A DNA stretch of 64,000 nucleotides from assembly GCA_050734155.1 (NCBI GenBank), contig JBOHUD010000025.1:1-64000 (forward strand), read 5' to 3'. Below the pieces are notes generated by a model that had not been told where the DNA came from, searched no databases, and saw only the letters and a list, made by a program, of their open reading frames with translations. Positions 26,499-35,030 of this stretch are shown here, in pieces; positions within the stretch are counted from its first letter, which is position 1, and each line of letters starts with the position of its first letter. The position numbers and the translations under genes were made by a program. This DNA is from Aeolococcus sp050734155 (GTDB lineage: Bacteria; Chloroflexota; Dormibacteria; Aeolococcales; Aeolococcaceae).

Positions 26499-27674
26499 GT
26501 GCCCACCTGGGCAGGAGCCGAGCCGGGCTTTCCCCTGACCCCCGAGCAGGATCTGCTGCGTCGCACCGCCGCCGACTTCGTCGATCGCGAGGTGGTGCCC
26601 CGGCGTGCCCACTGGGATCGCGTCGAGGCGGTGGATCGCTCCATCGTGGCGCGGCTCGCCGAGATGGGCTTCCTGGGCATCACCCTTCCCGAGCAATTCG
26701 GCGGCACCCCCCTCGACCACCGCGCCTACTGCCTGCTCATGGAGGAGCTGGGCCGCGGCTGCTCGTCGGTGCGCGGCATCGTCAGCGTCAGCCTCGGCCT
26801 CTTCGGCACCACAGTGCAGGCCGCGGGCACCGACGAGCAGCGCGCCGAGTGGCTGCCCGGCATCTGCTCTGGCGCTCATCTCGGCTGCTTCGCGCTCACC
26901 GAGCCCGGGGTGGGCAGCGACGCCGCCCGCCTCGCCACCCGCGCTCAGCGCGATGGTTCCGACTGGATCCTCACCGGCGAGAAGATCTTCATCACCAACG
27001 GGACCTGGGCCGACCTCGCCCTGGTGTTCGCGCGCAGCGGCGGCGAGGGAGCGCGGGGGATCAGCGCGTTCGTGGTCTCGACCGACTCGGCTGGGTTCAG
27101 CGCCGCCGAGATCAGGGGCAAGCTGGGCCTGCGCGGGCAGGCCACGGCGAGCCTGCGCCTCGACGCGGTGCGGGTGCCCGACCGCCACCGGCTCGGCGAG
27201 GAGGGGAGCGGGTTCAAGGTTGCCCTGGCGGCCCTCAGCCGTGGACGGATGAGCCTGGCCGCCGGGTGCGTGGGCATCTCCCGCGGCTGTCTGGAGGCGG
27301 CGGTGGGCTACGCGCGGGAGCGCGAGCAGTTCGGCAAGCCCCTGGCAGCGCACCAGCTGGTGCAGGAGATGATCGCCGACATCGCCGTGGACACAGACGC
27401 CGCCCGCGCCCTGACCTGGCTGGTCGCCGACCTCGCCGACGCGGGGGCGCGCATCGATGTGGCGGCCAGCAAGGCCAAGTACTTCGCCAGCGAGGCCGCC
27501 GTCCGCTCCGCCAACCGCGCTCTGCAGGTCTTCGGCGGCCACGGATACATCGACGAGCATCCGGTGGGCAAGTACCTGCGCGACGCCAGGGTCACCACGC
27601 TGTACGAGGGCACCAGCCAGATCCAGAAGCTGATCATCGGCCAGGCTCTGACCGGGATGAGCGCGTTCGCCTGA
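26499..27674 (+). CDS. Acyl-CoA dehydrogenase
   Basis: A 391-aa FAD enzyme introducing the alpha-beta double bond in acyl-CoA. FAD/substrate motifs CFALTEPGVGSDAA and WILTGEKIFITNGTWADL lie in the middle strand domain. The C-terminal LYEGTSQIQKLIIG carries the catalytic Glu (about 369) as in short/medium-chain enzymes. GTG at 26499 overlaps nothing and follows the TetR stop by one base, so they are one transcript. Chain length or branch specificity is not readable; isobutyryl- or butyryl-type enzymes are alternatives. Confidence 0.92.
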   Translation: MPTWAGAEPGFPLTPEQDLLRRTAADFVDREVVPRRAHWDRVEAVDRSIVARLAEMGFLGITLPEQFGGTPLDHRAYCLLMEELGRGCSSVRGIVSVSLGLFGTTVQAAGTDEQRAEWLPGICSGAHLGCFALTEPGVGSDAARLATRAQRDGSDWILTGEKIFITNGTWADLALVFARSGGEGARGISAFVVSTDSAGFSAAEIRGKLGLRGQATASLRLDAVRVPDRHRLGEEGSGFKVALAALSRGRMSLAAGCVGISRGCLEAAVGYAREREQFGKPLAAHQLVQEMIADIAVDTDAARALTWLVADLADAGARIDVAASKAKYFASEAAVRSANRALQVFGGHGYIDEHPVGKYLRDARVTTLYEGTSQIQKLIIGQALTGMSAFA

Positions 27675-27702
27675 GCGGCAGCCGGCGGCACCAACCTGAG
27701 CG

Positions 27703-28155
27703 TCAGCTGAGCAGGCGGCTCACCAGGTCGGCGACGCAGCAGGGCTTCTCCGCGCCCCGGACCTCGATCTCGACATGCGTGACCACCTGGAGGCCGCCGG
27801 GGACGTCGTCCGCCGTCTCCAGGCGCGCTCGAGCACGAACCTCGCTGTTGCTCGGCAGCGGGGCCGGGAAGCGCACCCGGTTGGCCCCGTAGTTGATGGC
27901 CAGGCGCACCCCCTGCACCGAGTAGATCTCGCGGACCAGCATGGGGGTGAGCGCCAGGCTCAGGAATCCGTGGGCGATGGTGGTGCCGAAGGGACCGCCG
28001 GCGGCGCGCGCGGCGTCGACGTGGATCCACTGGTGATCGCCGGTGGCCTGCGCGAAGGCGTCGATCTGCTCCTGGGTCACGGCGTGCCAGTCACTGACGC
28101 CGAGCTCGGTGCCGGCGGCCATCCTGACGTCGTCGAGGGTGTCGAAGACGCGCAT
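27703..28155 (-). CDS. MaoC-like (R)-enoyl-CoA hydratase
   Basis: A 150-aa hotdog hydratase. The catalytic Asp-His motif TGDHQWIHVD (Asp40, His45) and AHGFLSLAL (about 61-69) are conserved. It hydrates trans-2-enoyl-CoA to the (R)-3-hydroxy form, the step after acyl-CoA dehydrogenase. The stop of the dehydrogenase and this stop converge, so the two are on opposite strands but likely in one pathway. ATG at 28155, one base after the SDR stop. Confidence 0.88.
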   Translation of the reverse strand: MRVFDTLDDVRMAAGTELGVSDWHAVTQEQIDAFAQATGDHQWIHVDAARAAGGPFGTTIAHGFLSLALTPMLVREIYSVQGVRLAINYGANRVRFPAPLPSNSEVRARARLETADDVPGGLQVVTHVEIEVRGAEKPCCVADLVSRLLS

Positions 28156-28156
28156 C

Positions 28157-28939
28157 TCAGCGCGCGCCGCCGTTGACGTAGAGAGTCTGCCCGCTCACGT
28201 ATGCGGCATCGTCGCTGGCCAGGAAGGCGATCACCGCGGCGACCTCCTCGGGGCGGCCCACCCGGCCGAGTGGGGTGCGCTGGGCCACCTCATTCTGGTG
28301 ATCCAGGGACTTCATGCCCACGCGTTGGGCCGTGGCCGCAGTCATCGGGGTGGCGATGTACCCGGGCGCGACGGCATTGACGGTGACGTTGAACGGCCCC
28401 AGCTCGATCGCCAGGGTGGCGGTCAGGCCCTGGATTCCGGCCTTGGAGGCGGAGTAGTTGACCTGCCCCCTGTTGCCCAGCGCCGAGCGGCTGCTGAGGT
28501 TCACGATACGGCCGTACTTGGCAGGAACCATGTGGCGCTGGGCGGCGCGGCACATCAGGAAGGCGCTGGTGAGGTTGACCTGCAGCACCATGGCCCACTC
28601 GTCGTCAGCCATCCTGAAGAGCAGGTTGTCGCGTGTGATGCCGGCGTTGTTGACCAGGATGTCGAGCCGTCCATGCTCGGCGGCCACCGCGGCCACGCCC
28701 TCCGCGACGCTGTCTGCGGAGGCCACGTCGCAGCCCAGGGCCGCGGCCTCTCCGCCGGCGGCGCGAATCGCCTCCGCGATGACGGTCGCGCCGGCGAGGT
28801 TGCGATCCAGCAGGGCGACGGTCGCGCCCTCCTCCGCCAGCCGCCGGGCGGTGGCAGCCCCGATGCCCTGGGCGGCGCCGGTCACGATCGCCACCCGTCC
28901 CTGCAGGCGGTTGGCCCAGGGCTGAGACCCCGCACTCAC
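28157..28939 (-). CDS. fabG: SDR oxidoreductase, 3-oxoacyl-ACP/CoA reductase-like
   Basis: A 260-aa short-chain dehydrogenase with TGAAQGIG (NAD(P) site), NNAG and the catalytic set Ser (NLSSRSALG), YSASKAG (Tyr, Lys) and VAPGYIATPM. The C-terminal YVSGQTLYVNGGAR is typical of FabG. Next to a MaoC hydratase it probably oxidises or reduces a 3-hydroxyacyl-CoA. GTG at 28939 overlaps the alcohol dehydrogenase stop by 4 bases. FabG naming is by class; it could be a beta-oxidation dehydrogenase. Confidence 0.9.
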   Translation of the reverse strand: MSAGSQPWANRLQGRVAIVTGAAQGIGAATARRLAEEGATVALLDRNLAGATVIAEAIRAAGGEAAALGCDVASADSVAEGVAAVAAEHGRLDILVNNAGITRDNLLFRMADDEWAMVLQVNLTSAFLMCRAAQRHMVPAKYGRIVNLSSRSALGNRGQVNYSASKAGIQGLTATLAIELGPFNVTVNAVAPGYIATPMTAATAQRVGMKSLDHQNEVAQRTPLGRVGRPEEVAAVIAFLASDDAAYVSGQTLYVNGGAR

Positions 28940-30033
28940 GGCCGCTCTCCGTCGAAGATGATGAGGCTGCGCGCTCCTCGCCCGGCCGCCATCTCGGTGA
29001 AGGCGGGCTCGACGTCGTCGAGGGTGATCCTGCTGGTCACCAGCGCGCCGAGGTCGAGGCGGCCGGCGCGGACGTGCTCGAGCAGCACGGGCACGTCGGC
29101 TGCGGGGTCGGCGTTGCCGTACATGCAGCCGCGCAGGGTGCGCGCGAAGTGGGCCAGCTCGAGCGCGTTGAACGACGCCATGTCCGTGCGCGCCCCCAGC
29201 CCGACCACGGTGGCCTGGCCGCCGCGGCGGGTCACCGACCACGCGGCGCGGATGGTGTCCGCGCGACCGACGCACTCGATGGCGTGGTCGACACCCCGGC
29301 CACCGGTGAGGCCGCGGATGCGCTTGCCGAGATCTGAGTCAGGCTCGAGCACCTCGGTGGCCCCGAGCCGCCGGGCCAGCTCGGCCTTCTCGGCAGACGG
29401 GTCGACGGCGATGATCGGCTCCGCCCCGGCCAGGCGGGCCCCCTGCACCGCGCAGAGGCCGACGCCGCCGAGGCCGATGATCGCCACCGACTCACCGGGC
29501 TGGACCGCGGCCGCATGGACCACGGCGCCAACCCCGGTGACCACGGCGCAGCCCAGCAGCGCGGCCTCCTCGAGATCGATGTCGCGCGGCACCGGGATGC
29601 AGGCAGACTGCGCCACCAGCGTCTCGCTCGCGAACGCGGCCACCCCCAGCCCGGCGAAGAGCGGGGTGCCGTCGTCGAGCTGGGCGTAGGGCGCCGCGGC
29701 ACCCTGGGTGGCCTTGGCGCACAGGTGGGTCTCGCCGTGCACACACCACCAGCACTCCCGGCAGGCCGGAGCCCAGTTGAGCAGCACGGCGTCGCCCGGC
29801 CGCGGCGATGTGACCCCCTCGCCAACCGCAACCACCAGCCCGGCGCCCTCGTGGCCGAGCACGGCGGGGATCGTCTGGGTGAGGATGCCGCGGGCCAGCG
29901 AGAGGTCGGAGTGACACACGCCGGTCGCCACCATGCGCACGCGCACCTGTCCCGGCCCCGGGTGCGCCAGGGTGATCTCCTCGACTCGCAGCGGCGCGCC
30001 GATGTTGCGGAGGACGGCGGCACGAACCGTCAC
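28936..30033 (-). CDS. Zinc-dependent alcohol dehydrogenase
   Basis: A 365-aa class III-like MDR enzyme. Catalytic zinc ligands are GVCHSD and GHEGAG. The structural zinc has the four-Cys pattern C-x2-C-x2-C-x7-C (CRECWWCVHGETHLC). The Rossmann motif is IIGLGGVGLCAVQGA. It oxidises a primary alcohol to an aldehyde with NAD(P). GTG at 30033 overlaps the aldehyde dehydrogenase stop by 4 bases, so alcohol and aldehyde oxidation are translationally coupled. S-(hydroxymethyl)glutathione or mycothiol-type dehydrogenases are close relatives. Confidence 0.92.
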   Translation of the reverse strand: MTVRAAVLRNIGAPLRVEEITLAHPGPGQVRVRMVATGVCHSDLSLARGILTQTIPAVLGHEGAGLVVAVGEGVTSPRPGDAVLLNWAPACRECWWCVHGETHLCAKATQGAAAPYAQLDDGTPLFAGLGVAAFASETLVAQSACIPVPRDIDLEEAALLGCAVVTGVGAVVHAAAVQPGESVAIIGLGGVGLCAVQGARLAGAEPIIAVDPSAEKAELARRLGATEVLEPDSDLGKRIRGLTGGRGVDHAIECVGRADTIRAAWSVTRRGGQATVVGLGARTDMASFNALELAHFARTLRGCMYGNADPAADVPVLLEHVRAGRLDLGALVTSRITLDDVEPAFTEMAAGRGARSLIIFDGERP

Positions 30034-31466
30034 GGCAGCTGCACCGACTTGACAAGCTGGAACTCGCGCAGGCCGTGCCGGCCCAGCTCGCGTCCGTATC
30101 CCGACTGCCTGTAGCCGCCGAACGGGGCGCTGGGGTTGAAGCGGGCGCCGTTGATGTCGACCTGACCGGTGCGCAGGCGGCGGGCCACGGCGACGGCGCG
30201 GTCGACGTCGGCCGACCAGACCGCCCCGGCGAGCCCGTACCGGGTGGCGTTGGCGATGCGCACCGCCTCGTCCTCGTCGGCACAGCGGATGATCGAGAGC
30301 ACCGGGCCGAAGATCTCCTCCTGGGCGATGGTGGCGTCCGCGGCGACGTCGGCGAACACCGTCGGGGACACGTAGTAACCAGGGCTGGGGAGGCGGCGCT
30401 CGCCGGGGCCGCCGGCCACCAGCCGGCCGCCCTCCTTCACCCCGCTCGCCACGTAGCCGCGGACCCGGTCGCGCTGCGCGGCGCTGGCCAGCGGGCCGAG
30501 CCTGGTGGCCGGCTCGGTGGGGTCGCCGACGACGTAGCCGGCCGCGGTGGTGGCCGACAGCTCCACCACCTCGTCGTACCGCGACGCCGGGGCCAGCATC
30601 CGCGTCCACGCGGTGCACGTCTGTCCCGAGTTGAGAAAGCAGTTGGCGACACCCACCTTGACCGCGGCGGTGAGGTCGGCGTCCTCGAGGATGACGTTCG
30701 CCGACTTGCCACCGAGCTCGAGCGCCACCCGCTTGACGGTCTCTGACGCCAGCGCGCTGACGCGCCGGCCGGCGCGCGTCGAGCCGGTGAAGGACACCAT
30801 GTCGACGTCGGGATGGCACGCCAGCGCCTCGCCCACCACCGGGCCCGTGCCGGACACCAGGTTGTAGACGCCGGCGGGCAGGCCGATGGCGTTCGCGATC
30901 TCGGCGAGGAGGTACGCCGACAGCGGTGCCACCTCGCTCGGCTTGTGCACCACAGTGCATCCCGCCAGCAGCGCCGGAGCGACCTTGGCGATGGTCTGGT
31001 GCAGCGGGTAGTTCCAGGGCGTGATGGCGGCGACCACGCCCACCGGCTCGCGCACCACCAGCGAGTTGCCGACCGTCTCCGCCTGCTCGGCGACCCCGGC
31101 CATCTCGACGTACGAGGCCAGCACCTGCAGAGGAACGCCCGTCTGCACCGTGGCCGCCAGCCTGGCGGGAGCGCCCATCTCCTCAGTGATGCTGGCGGCC
31201 AGCTCCGCCTGGCGGGCGGCCATCCCGTCGCGCAGCGCGGACAGGAACGCGGCGCGCTCCGCGACGGGCGTCGCCGACCACAGCGCAAACGCCTGACGAG
31301 CCGCCTGCACGGCGCGCGCCACGTCCTGCGCGGTGCCCTCCGGCACCTCGGCGATGGCCGCCTCGGTGGCGGGGTTGACCACCGCGACCCAGCGGTCGGC
31401 GCTGGAATCGACCCATTCGCCTCCGATGTAGAGCGGGCCTGGTCGTCGCACGCCGTCCCTCCTCAT
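30030..31466 (-). CDS. Aldehyde dehydrogenase
   Basis: A 478-aa NAD(P)-dependent enzyme. Catalytic Cys284 in NSGQTCTAW, general base Glu250 in ELGGKSANVI, and ITPWNYPLHQ at about 148-157 are all in place. ATG at 31466 starts MRRDGVRRPGPLYIGGEW, after a GAGGAG-type site. First gene of the minus-strand unit ALDH-ADH-SDR-MaoC, which should take an alcohol through the aldehyde to the acid and process its CoA ester. Divergent from an SDR gene 78 bases away. Confidence 0.93.
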   Translation of the reverse strand: MRRDGVRRPGPLYIGGEWVDSSADRWVAVVNPATEAAIAEVPEGTAQDVARAVQAARQAFALWSATPVAERAAFLSALRDGMAARQAELAASITEEMGAPARLAATVQTGVPLQVLASYVEMAGVAEQAETVGNSLVVREPVGVVAAITPWNYPLHQTIAKVAPALLAGCTVVHKPSEVAPLSAYLLAEIANAIGLPAGVYNLVSGTGPVVGEALACHPDVDMVSFTGSTRAGRRVSALASETVKRVALELGGKSANVILEDADLTAAVKVGVANCFLNSGQTCTAWTRMLAPASRYDEVVELSATTAAGYVVGDPTEPATRLGPLASAAQRDRVRGYVASGVKEGGRLVAGGPGERRLPSPGYYVSPTVFADVAADATIAQEEIFGPVLSIIRCADEDEAVRIANATRYGLAGAVWSADVDRAVAVARRLRTGQVDINGARFNPSAPFGGYRQSGYGRELGRHGLREFQLVKSVQLP

Positions 31467-31543
31467 CGCCTGTGGGCAGCGACAGTATCCGACCACCGCC
31501 CCTCGGCGCGGTCCAGCGCGACCCTGGCCGGACCCTGTGTAGA

Positions 31544-32323
31544 GTGAGCGGCCGCGTGGAAGCATCCGGTCGCGTGGTCGTGGTCACCGGTGGCGGCAGC
31601 GGCATCGGGGCTGCGCTGTGCCGCGCATTCACCGGCGGCGGCGCGCAGGTGGTGGTGGTCGCCGACATCGACACCGCGGCGGCCACCGCGGTCGCCACCG
31701 AGGTGGGCGGGATCGCCGTCACCGCCGATGTGACCCGCGAGGCGGACGTGGCCGAGCTGGTGCGGCGCACCCTCGAACGCTTCGGCCGCCTCGACATCTA
31801 CTGCTCCAACGCCGGCATCGCCGTGGTCGGCGGAGAGGATGCCGGCGACGATGTCTGGCGGCGGAGCTGGGATGTGCACGTGATGGCGCACGTCTACGCG
31901 GCGCGCGCGCTCCTGCCGGCGATGCTCAAGCGCGGCGAGGGGTGTCTCCTCGGCACCGTCTCCGCCGCCGCGCTTCTCAACCACGTCAACTCCGCGCCCT
32001 ACGCGGCCGGCAAGGCTGCCGGGCTCTCCTTCCTGGAGTGGCTGGCGATCACCTACGGAGCACGCGGGGTCCAGGTGTCGGCGCTGTGCCCCCAGGGGGT
32101 GCGGACGCCCATGCTCGCCCAGGCCGGCGACGCTGACTTCCTGGCCGCCGGCGCCCTCGAGCCGGAGGTCGTGGCCGCCTCGGCCATCGAGGCGATGCGT
32201 GAGGGGCGCTTCCTGGTGCTTCCGCACCCGGAGGTGCGCGAGTACGTCCTGCGCAGGGCATCGGACCACGACCGCTGGATTGCGGGCATGCAGCGGTTGC
32301 GCGCCCGGGTGGTCGGCGCCTGA
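31544..32323 (+). CDS. SDR family oxidoreductase
   Basis: A 259-aa short-chain dehydrogenase with VTGGGSGIGAAL (cofactor site), SNAGIAV and catalytic PYAAGKAAG (Tyr, Lys) preceded by the Ser region TVSAAALLN. The C-terminus ends in a variable substrate lid. Start taken as GTG at 31544; a second GTG four codons later is also possible, and the longer frame to 31472 crosses the divergent promoter. It is the plus-strand partner of the ALDH operon and converges on a response-regulator gene with a 4-base gap. Confidence 0.87.
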   Translation: MSGRVEASGRVVVVTGGGSGIGAALCRAFTGGGAQVVVVADIDTAAATAVATEVGGIAVTADVTREADVAELVRRTLERFGRLDIYCSNAGIAVVGGEDAGDDVWRRSWDVHVMAHVYAARALLPAMLKRGEGCLLGTVSAAALLNHVNSAPYAAGKAAGLSFLEWLAITYGARGVQVSALCPQGVRTPMLAQAGDADFLAAGALEPEVVAASAIEAMREGRFLVLPHPEVREYVLRRASDHDRWIAGMQRLRARVVGA

Positions 32324-32327
32324 CGGG

Positions 32328-32990
32328 TCAGCCGGAGCTCTCGCCGGCCTCCCCGGGTGCCACCAGGCCGGCCTCGTAGGCCAGCACCACCGCCTGCACC
32401 CGATCGCGGAGGTCCAGCTTCTCGAGCAGGTGTGACACATGGGTCTTGACGGTGGTCTCGCCGATGTGCAGCCGGGCCGCGATCTCGCTGTTGGATCGCC
32501 CCCTGGCGACCATCTGCAGGACGTCGCGCTCGCGGGCGGTGAGCTGATCGAAGTGCGCCATGCCGGAGCCGGAGTTGCGCAGCGTCGGGGCCACGCGGTC
32601 GAGCAGGCGCCGGGTCACCGTGGGCGCCAGCAGCGCGTCGCCGGCGGCGACCACCCGCACGGCCCGAACCAGGTCCTCGGGCGGCGAGTCCTTGAGAAGG
32701 AAGCCACTGGCTCCTGCGCGGAGCGCCTCGACAACGTACTCGTCGTGGTCGAAGGTGGTCAGGATGATCACCCGGTGATCGGGCAGGAGGCGCGTCGCCT
32801 CCACACCGTCGAGGCGGGGCATGCGGATGTCCATGAGCACCACGTCGGGTGCGCTGGTTGCGGCGGTGGCGATCGCGGCCTCACCGTCACCCGCCTCGCC
32901 GACCACCTCGATGTCCTCCTGGGCCTCGAGGATCATCCGGAAGCCGGCGCGCATCAGTGCCTGATCGTCGACGATCAGGACGCGGATCAA
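32328..32990 (-). CDS. NarL/LuxR-type response regulator
   Basis: A 220-aa regulator with receiver VLIVDDQALMRAGF, phospho-acceptor Asp54 (VLMDIRMPRLDG) and Lys in FLLKDSPPEDL. A C-terminal LuxR helix-turn-helix LTARERDVLQMVARG...VKTHVSHLLEKL follows. It starts with TTG at 32990, overlapping the kinase stop by 4 bases (TTGA). Downstream of an ABC-2 exporter and a HisKA_3 kinase, it probably controls that exporter. Confidence 0.92.
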   Translation of the reverse strand: MIRVLIVDDQALMRAGFRMILEAQEDIEVVGEAGDGEAAIATAATSAPDVVLMDIRMPRLDGVEATRLLPDHRVIILTTFDHDEYVVEALRAGASGFLLKDSPPEDLVRAVRVVAAGDALLAPTVTRRLLDRVAPTLRNSGSGMAHFDQLTARERDVLQMVARGRSNSEIAARLHIGETTVKTHVSHLLEKLDLRDRVQAVVLAYEAGLVAPGEAGESSG

Positions 32991-34192
32991 CGGACGTCGC
33001 TCCCGGCCACCAGCGGCAGCGTGGCCTGGACCGCGAATCCACCACCCGGAACGGGGCCGGCGAACAGCTCGCCGCCGAAGAGCGCCACCCGTTCGCGCAT
33101 GCCCGCCAGGCCGTGCCCGGCACCGCCGAGGTGGTTGGCCCGGCCGCCCCGGCCGTCATCGGTGACCCGCAGCAGCACCGCCTGCTTCTCGACTCCAAGG
33201 CGGACCCGGCAATGGGCGGGTCCGGCGTGGCGCAGCACGTTGGTGAGCGCCTCCTGCACGATGCGATAGGTGCTCAGGTCGACCGCCGGCGGCACCATGG
33301 GGAGGTTGCCGTCGATGAGCAGCTCGACATCGAGGCCCGCAGCGCGGGCCTGATCGATGAGGGCAGGGACCTGCTCGATGCCGGGATGCGGCGATCGCTC
33401 CGGGAATTCACCCGGTTCCGTCCGCAGCAGCCCGAGCATGCGTCGCATCTCGGCCATCGCCTCCCGGCCACTGCCCGCCATGCTCTCCGCCAGCGCGTGC
33501 GCCGGATGATCGGGGCTGAGCTGGGTCTGGATGGCACCGGCCTGCACGGTGATCAGCGAGAGGTGATGGGCCACCACGTCGTGGAGCTCGCGAGCGATGC
33601 GCACGCGCTCCTCGGCCACGGCGGTGTGCGCCAGCAGCTCGCGCTCGCGCGCCAGCTGCAGAGCCCTCGCCTGCAGCGCGTCGACGTAGGCGGTGCGGGT
33701 GCCGGCATAGATGCCCACGACGTAGGCGGCTCCGATGGGGATCAGCGCGGTGACCAGCTCCGGGAAGGTCAGCTGGCCGCGGGAGACGGAGGTGCCGGTG
33801 ACGAACACGGCCACGCTGACGGCGGTGAGGGGCAGCGACACGCGCCATGGCACCCGCGCCGCCACCGTGTACACCCCGACCAGCACCAGCGGCTGCACCA
33901 GGATCGGCGAGCGCAGCAGGGCCTCGACGAGAAGCGCCGCGAGGATCACACCGAGGGTGGCCAGGGGGAAGCGGCGGCGCAGCAGCAGCGCCATCAGCGA
34001 CACCGCCACGACGGCGTACCAGGGCGCATGCAGCACACCGAAGCGGGGCAGCTCGTGGGTGGAGCTGACCACGATCGTCGCCCCCACCAGCAGCAGTCCG
34101 AGCACGATGCCGAGATCGAAGAGCCGCCCCGAGGAGACGCGGCGGCGCCAGCCCGAGAGCACGGGTGGGAGCGCAGTCGCGGTGGCGGTCAT
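32987..34192 (-). CDS. Membrane sensor histidine kinase (HisKA_3 type)
   Basis: A 401-aa kinase. The N-terminal half carries five to six hydrophobic segments. The dimerisation box ARELHDVVAHHLSLITVQAG has the phospho-His, and the ATPase lobe includes VQEALTNVLRHAGPA and GHGLAGMRERVALFGG. This is the LiaS/DesK class. ATG at 34192 is preferred over a TTG seven codons earlier. Its cognate regulator overlaps it by 4 bases, and the ABC exporter genes lie just upstream on the same strand. Confidence 0.92.
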   Translation of the reverse strand: MTATATALPPVLSGWRRRVSSGRLFDLGIVLGLLLVGATIVVSSTHELPRFGVLHAPWYAVVAVSLMALLLRRRFPLATLGVILAALLVEALLRSPILVQPLVLVGVYTVAARVPWRVSLPLTAVSVAVFVTGTSVSRGQLTFPELVTALIPIGAAYVVGIYAGTRTAYVDALQARALQLARERELLAHTAVAEERVRIARELHDVVAHHLSLITVQAGAIQTQLSPDHPAHALAESMAGSGREAMAEMRRMLGLLRTEPGEFPERSPHPGIEQVPALIDQARAAGLDVELLIDGNLPMVPPAVDLSTYRIVQEALTNVLRHAGPAHCRVRLGVEKQAVLLRVTDDGRGGRANHLGGAGHGLAGMRERVALFGGELFAGPVPGGGFAVQATLPLVAGSDVR

Positions 34193-34244
34193 CACGACCC
34201 AGCCTACCGCCAACCAATTGGAGGCGACGGCGCCGGCACGGCGG

Positions 34245-35030
34245 TCACGCGTCCTGGGTGGCCGTCCGCCAGGCGCCGAGCACAGTGGAGATCACGATCC
34301 AGGCGACCACGACCGCGACCGCCGCGCCCAGGGTGATCGTGATGGAGTCGATCTGGCCCAGCTTGACGGTGTCGGTGGCCCGGGGCAGGAAGCGATCGGT
34401 GGCGACGGTGCTGGCCAGCTGCCGCCAGCCGCCGAAGGCTCCGACCCGCTCCAGCAGCCGCGACCCGGCCAGCTCCCAGGCGATCATCAGGCCGATCGCC
34501 GTGCCCCGGGACTGCACCAGCGCTCCCAGCCCCAGGGCCACTGTCAGATCGAGCACGCCGATGGCGAGGAGCCAGCCCGCGCCGCTGAGCACGTCCACCC
34601 CCGTGGGCGTGGGCATGCCAGAGGCGAGCGTGAAGGCGGCCAGCACCGCGAGCCCGTAGCCGAGGGCCAGCATGGGCAGGAGAAGCATGAGAGCCCCGGG
34701 GATGCGCACCAGCGCCAGCGCGATGCGCGACTGCCCCGTCGCCACCAGGCTGCGAAAGACGCCCGAGCTGGTGTCCTGCGCTCCCGCGGTGGCCCCGATG
34801 AGGACCGCGGCGAGGGCTGCGACGACGCCGAAGAGGGTCAGGCTGTGGTTGAAGCCGTCGACCCCCCCGGCCGGTGGGTACTTGACGGCGTTGCTGGCGT
34901 GGTAGGCCACCATGACGGCGTTGACCACCACCACGCTGCCGGCGACCAGGAACAGGCTGAGCAGCACCAGGCCACGCCGCCTGCGCAGCTTGAGGAACTC
35001 CGCGCCGACCATGGGGACGATGCGGTTCAT
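34245..35030 (-). CDS. ABC-2 type transporter permease
   Basis: A 261-aa membrane protein with about six hydrophobic segments. The N-terminal cytoplasmic stretch EFLKLRRRRGLVLLSLFLVAG is the usual start of ABC-2 permeases. No signal peptide besides the first membrane helix. ATG at 35030 overlaps the ATPase stop by 4 bases. Together with the ATPase it forms an exporter, with antibiotic or lipid as the usual substrate class; the actual substrate is unknown. Confidence 0.85.
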   Translation of the reverse strand: MNRIVPMVGAEFLKLRRRRGLVLLSLFLVAGSVVVVNAVMVAYHASNAVKYPPAGGVDGFNHSLTLFGVVAALAAVLIGATAGAQDTSSGVFRSLVATGQSRIALALVRIPGALMLLLPMLALGYGLAVLAAFTLASGMPTPTGVDVLSGAGWLLAIGVLDLTVALGLGALVQSRGTAIGLMIAWELAGSRLLERVGAFGGWRQLASTVATDRFLPRATDTVKLGQIDSITITLGAAVAVVVAWIVISTVLGAWRTATQDA

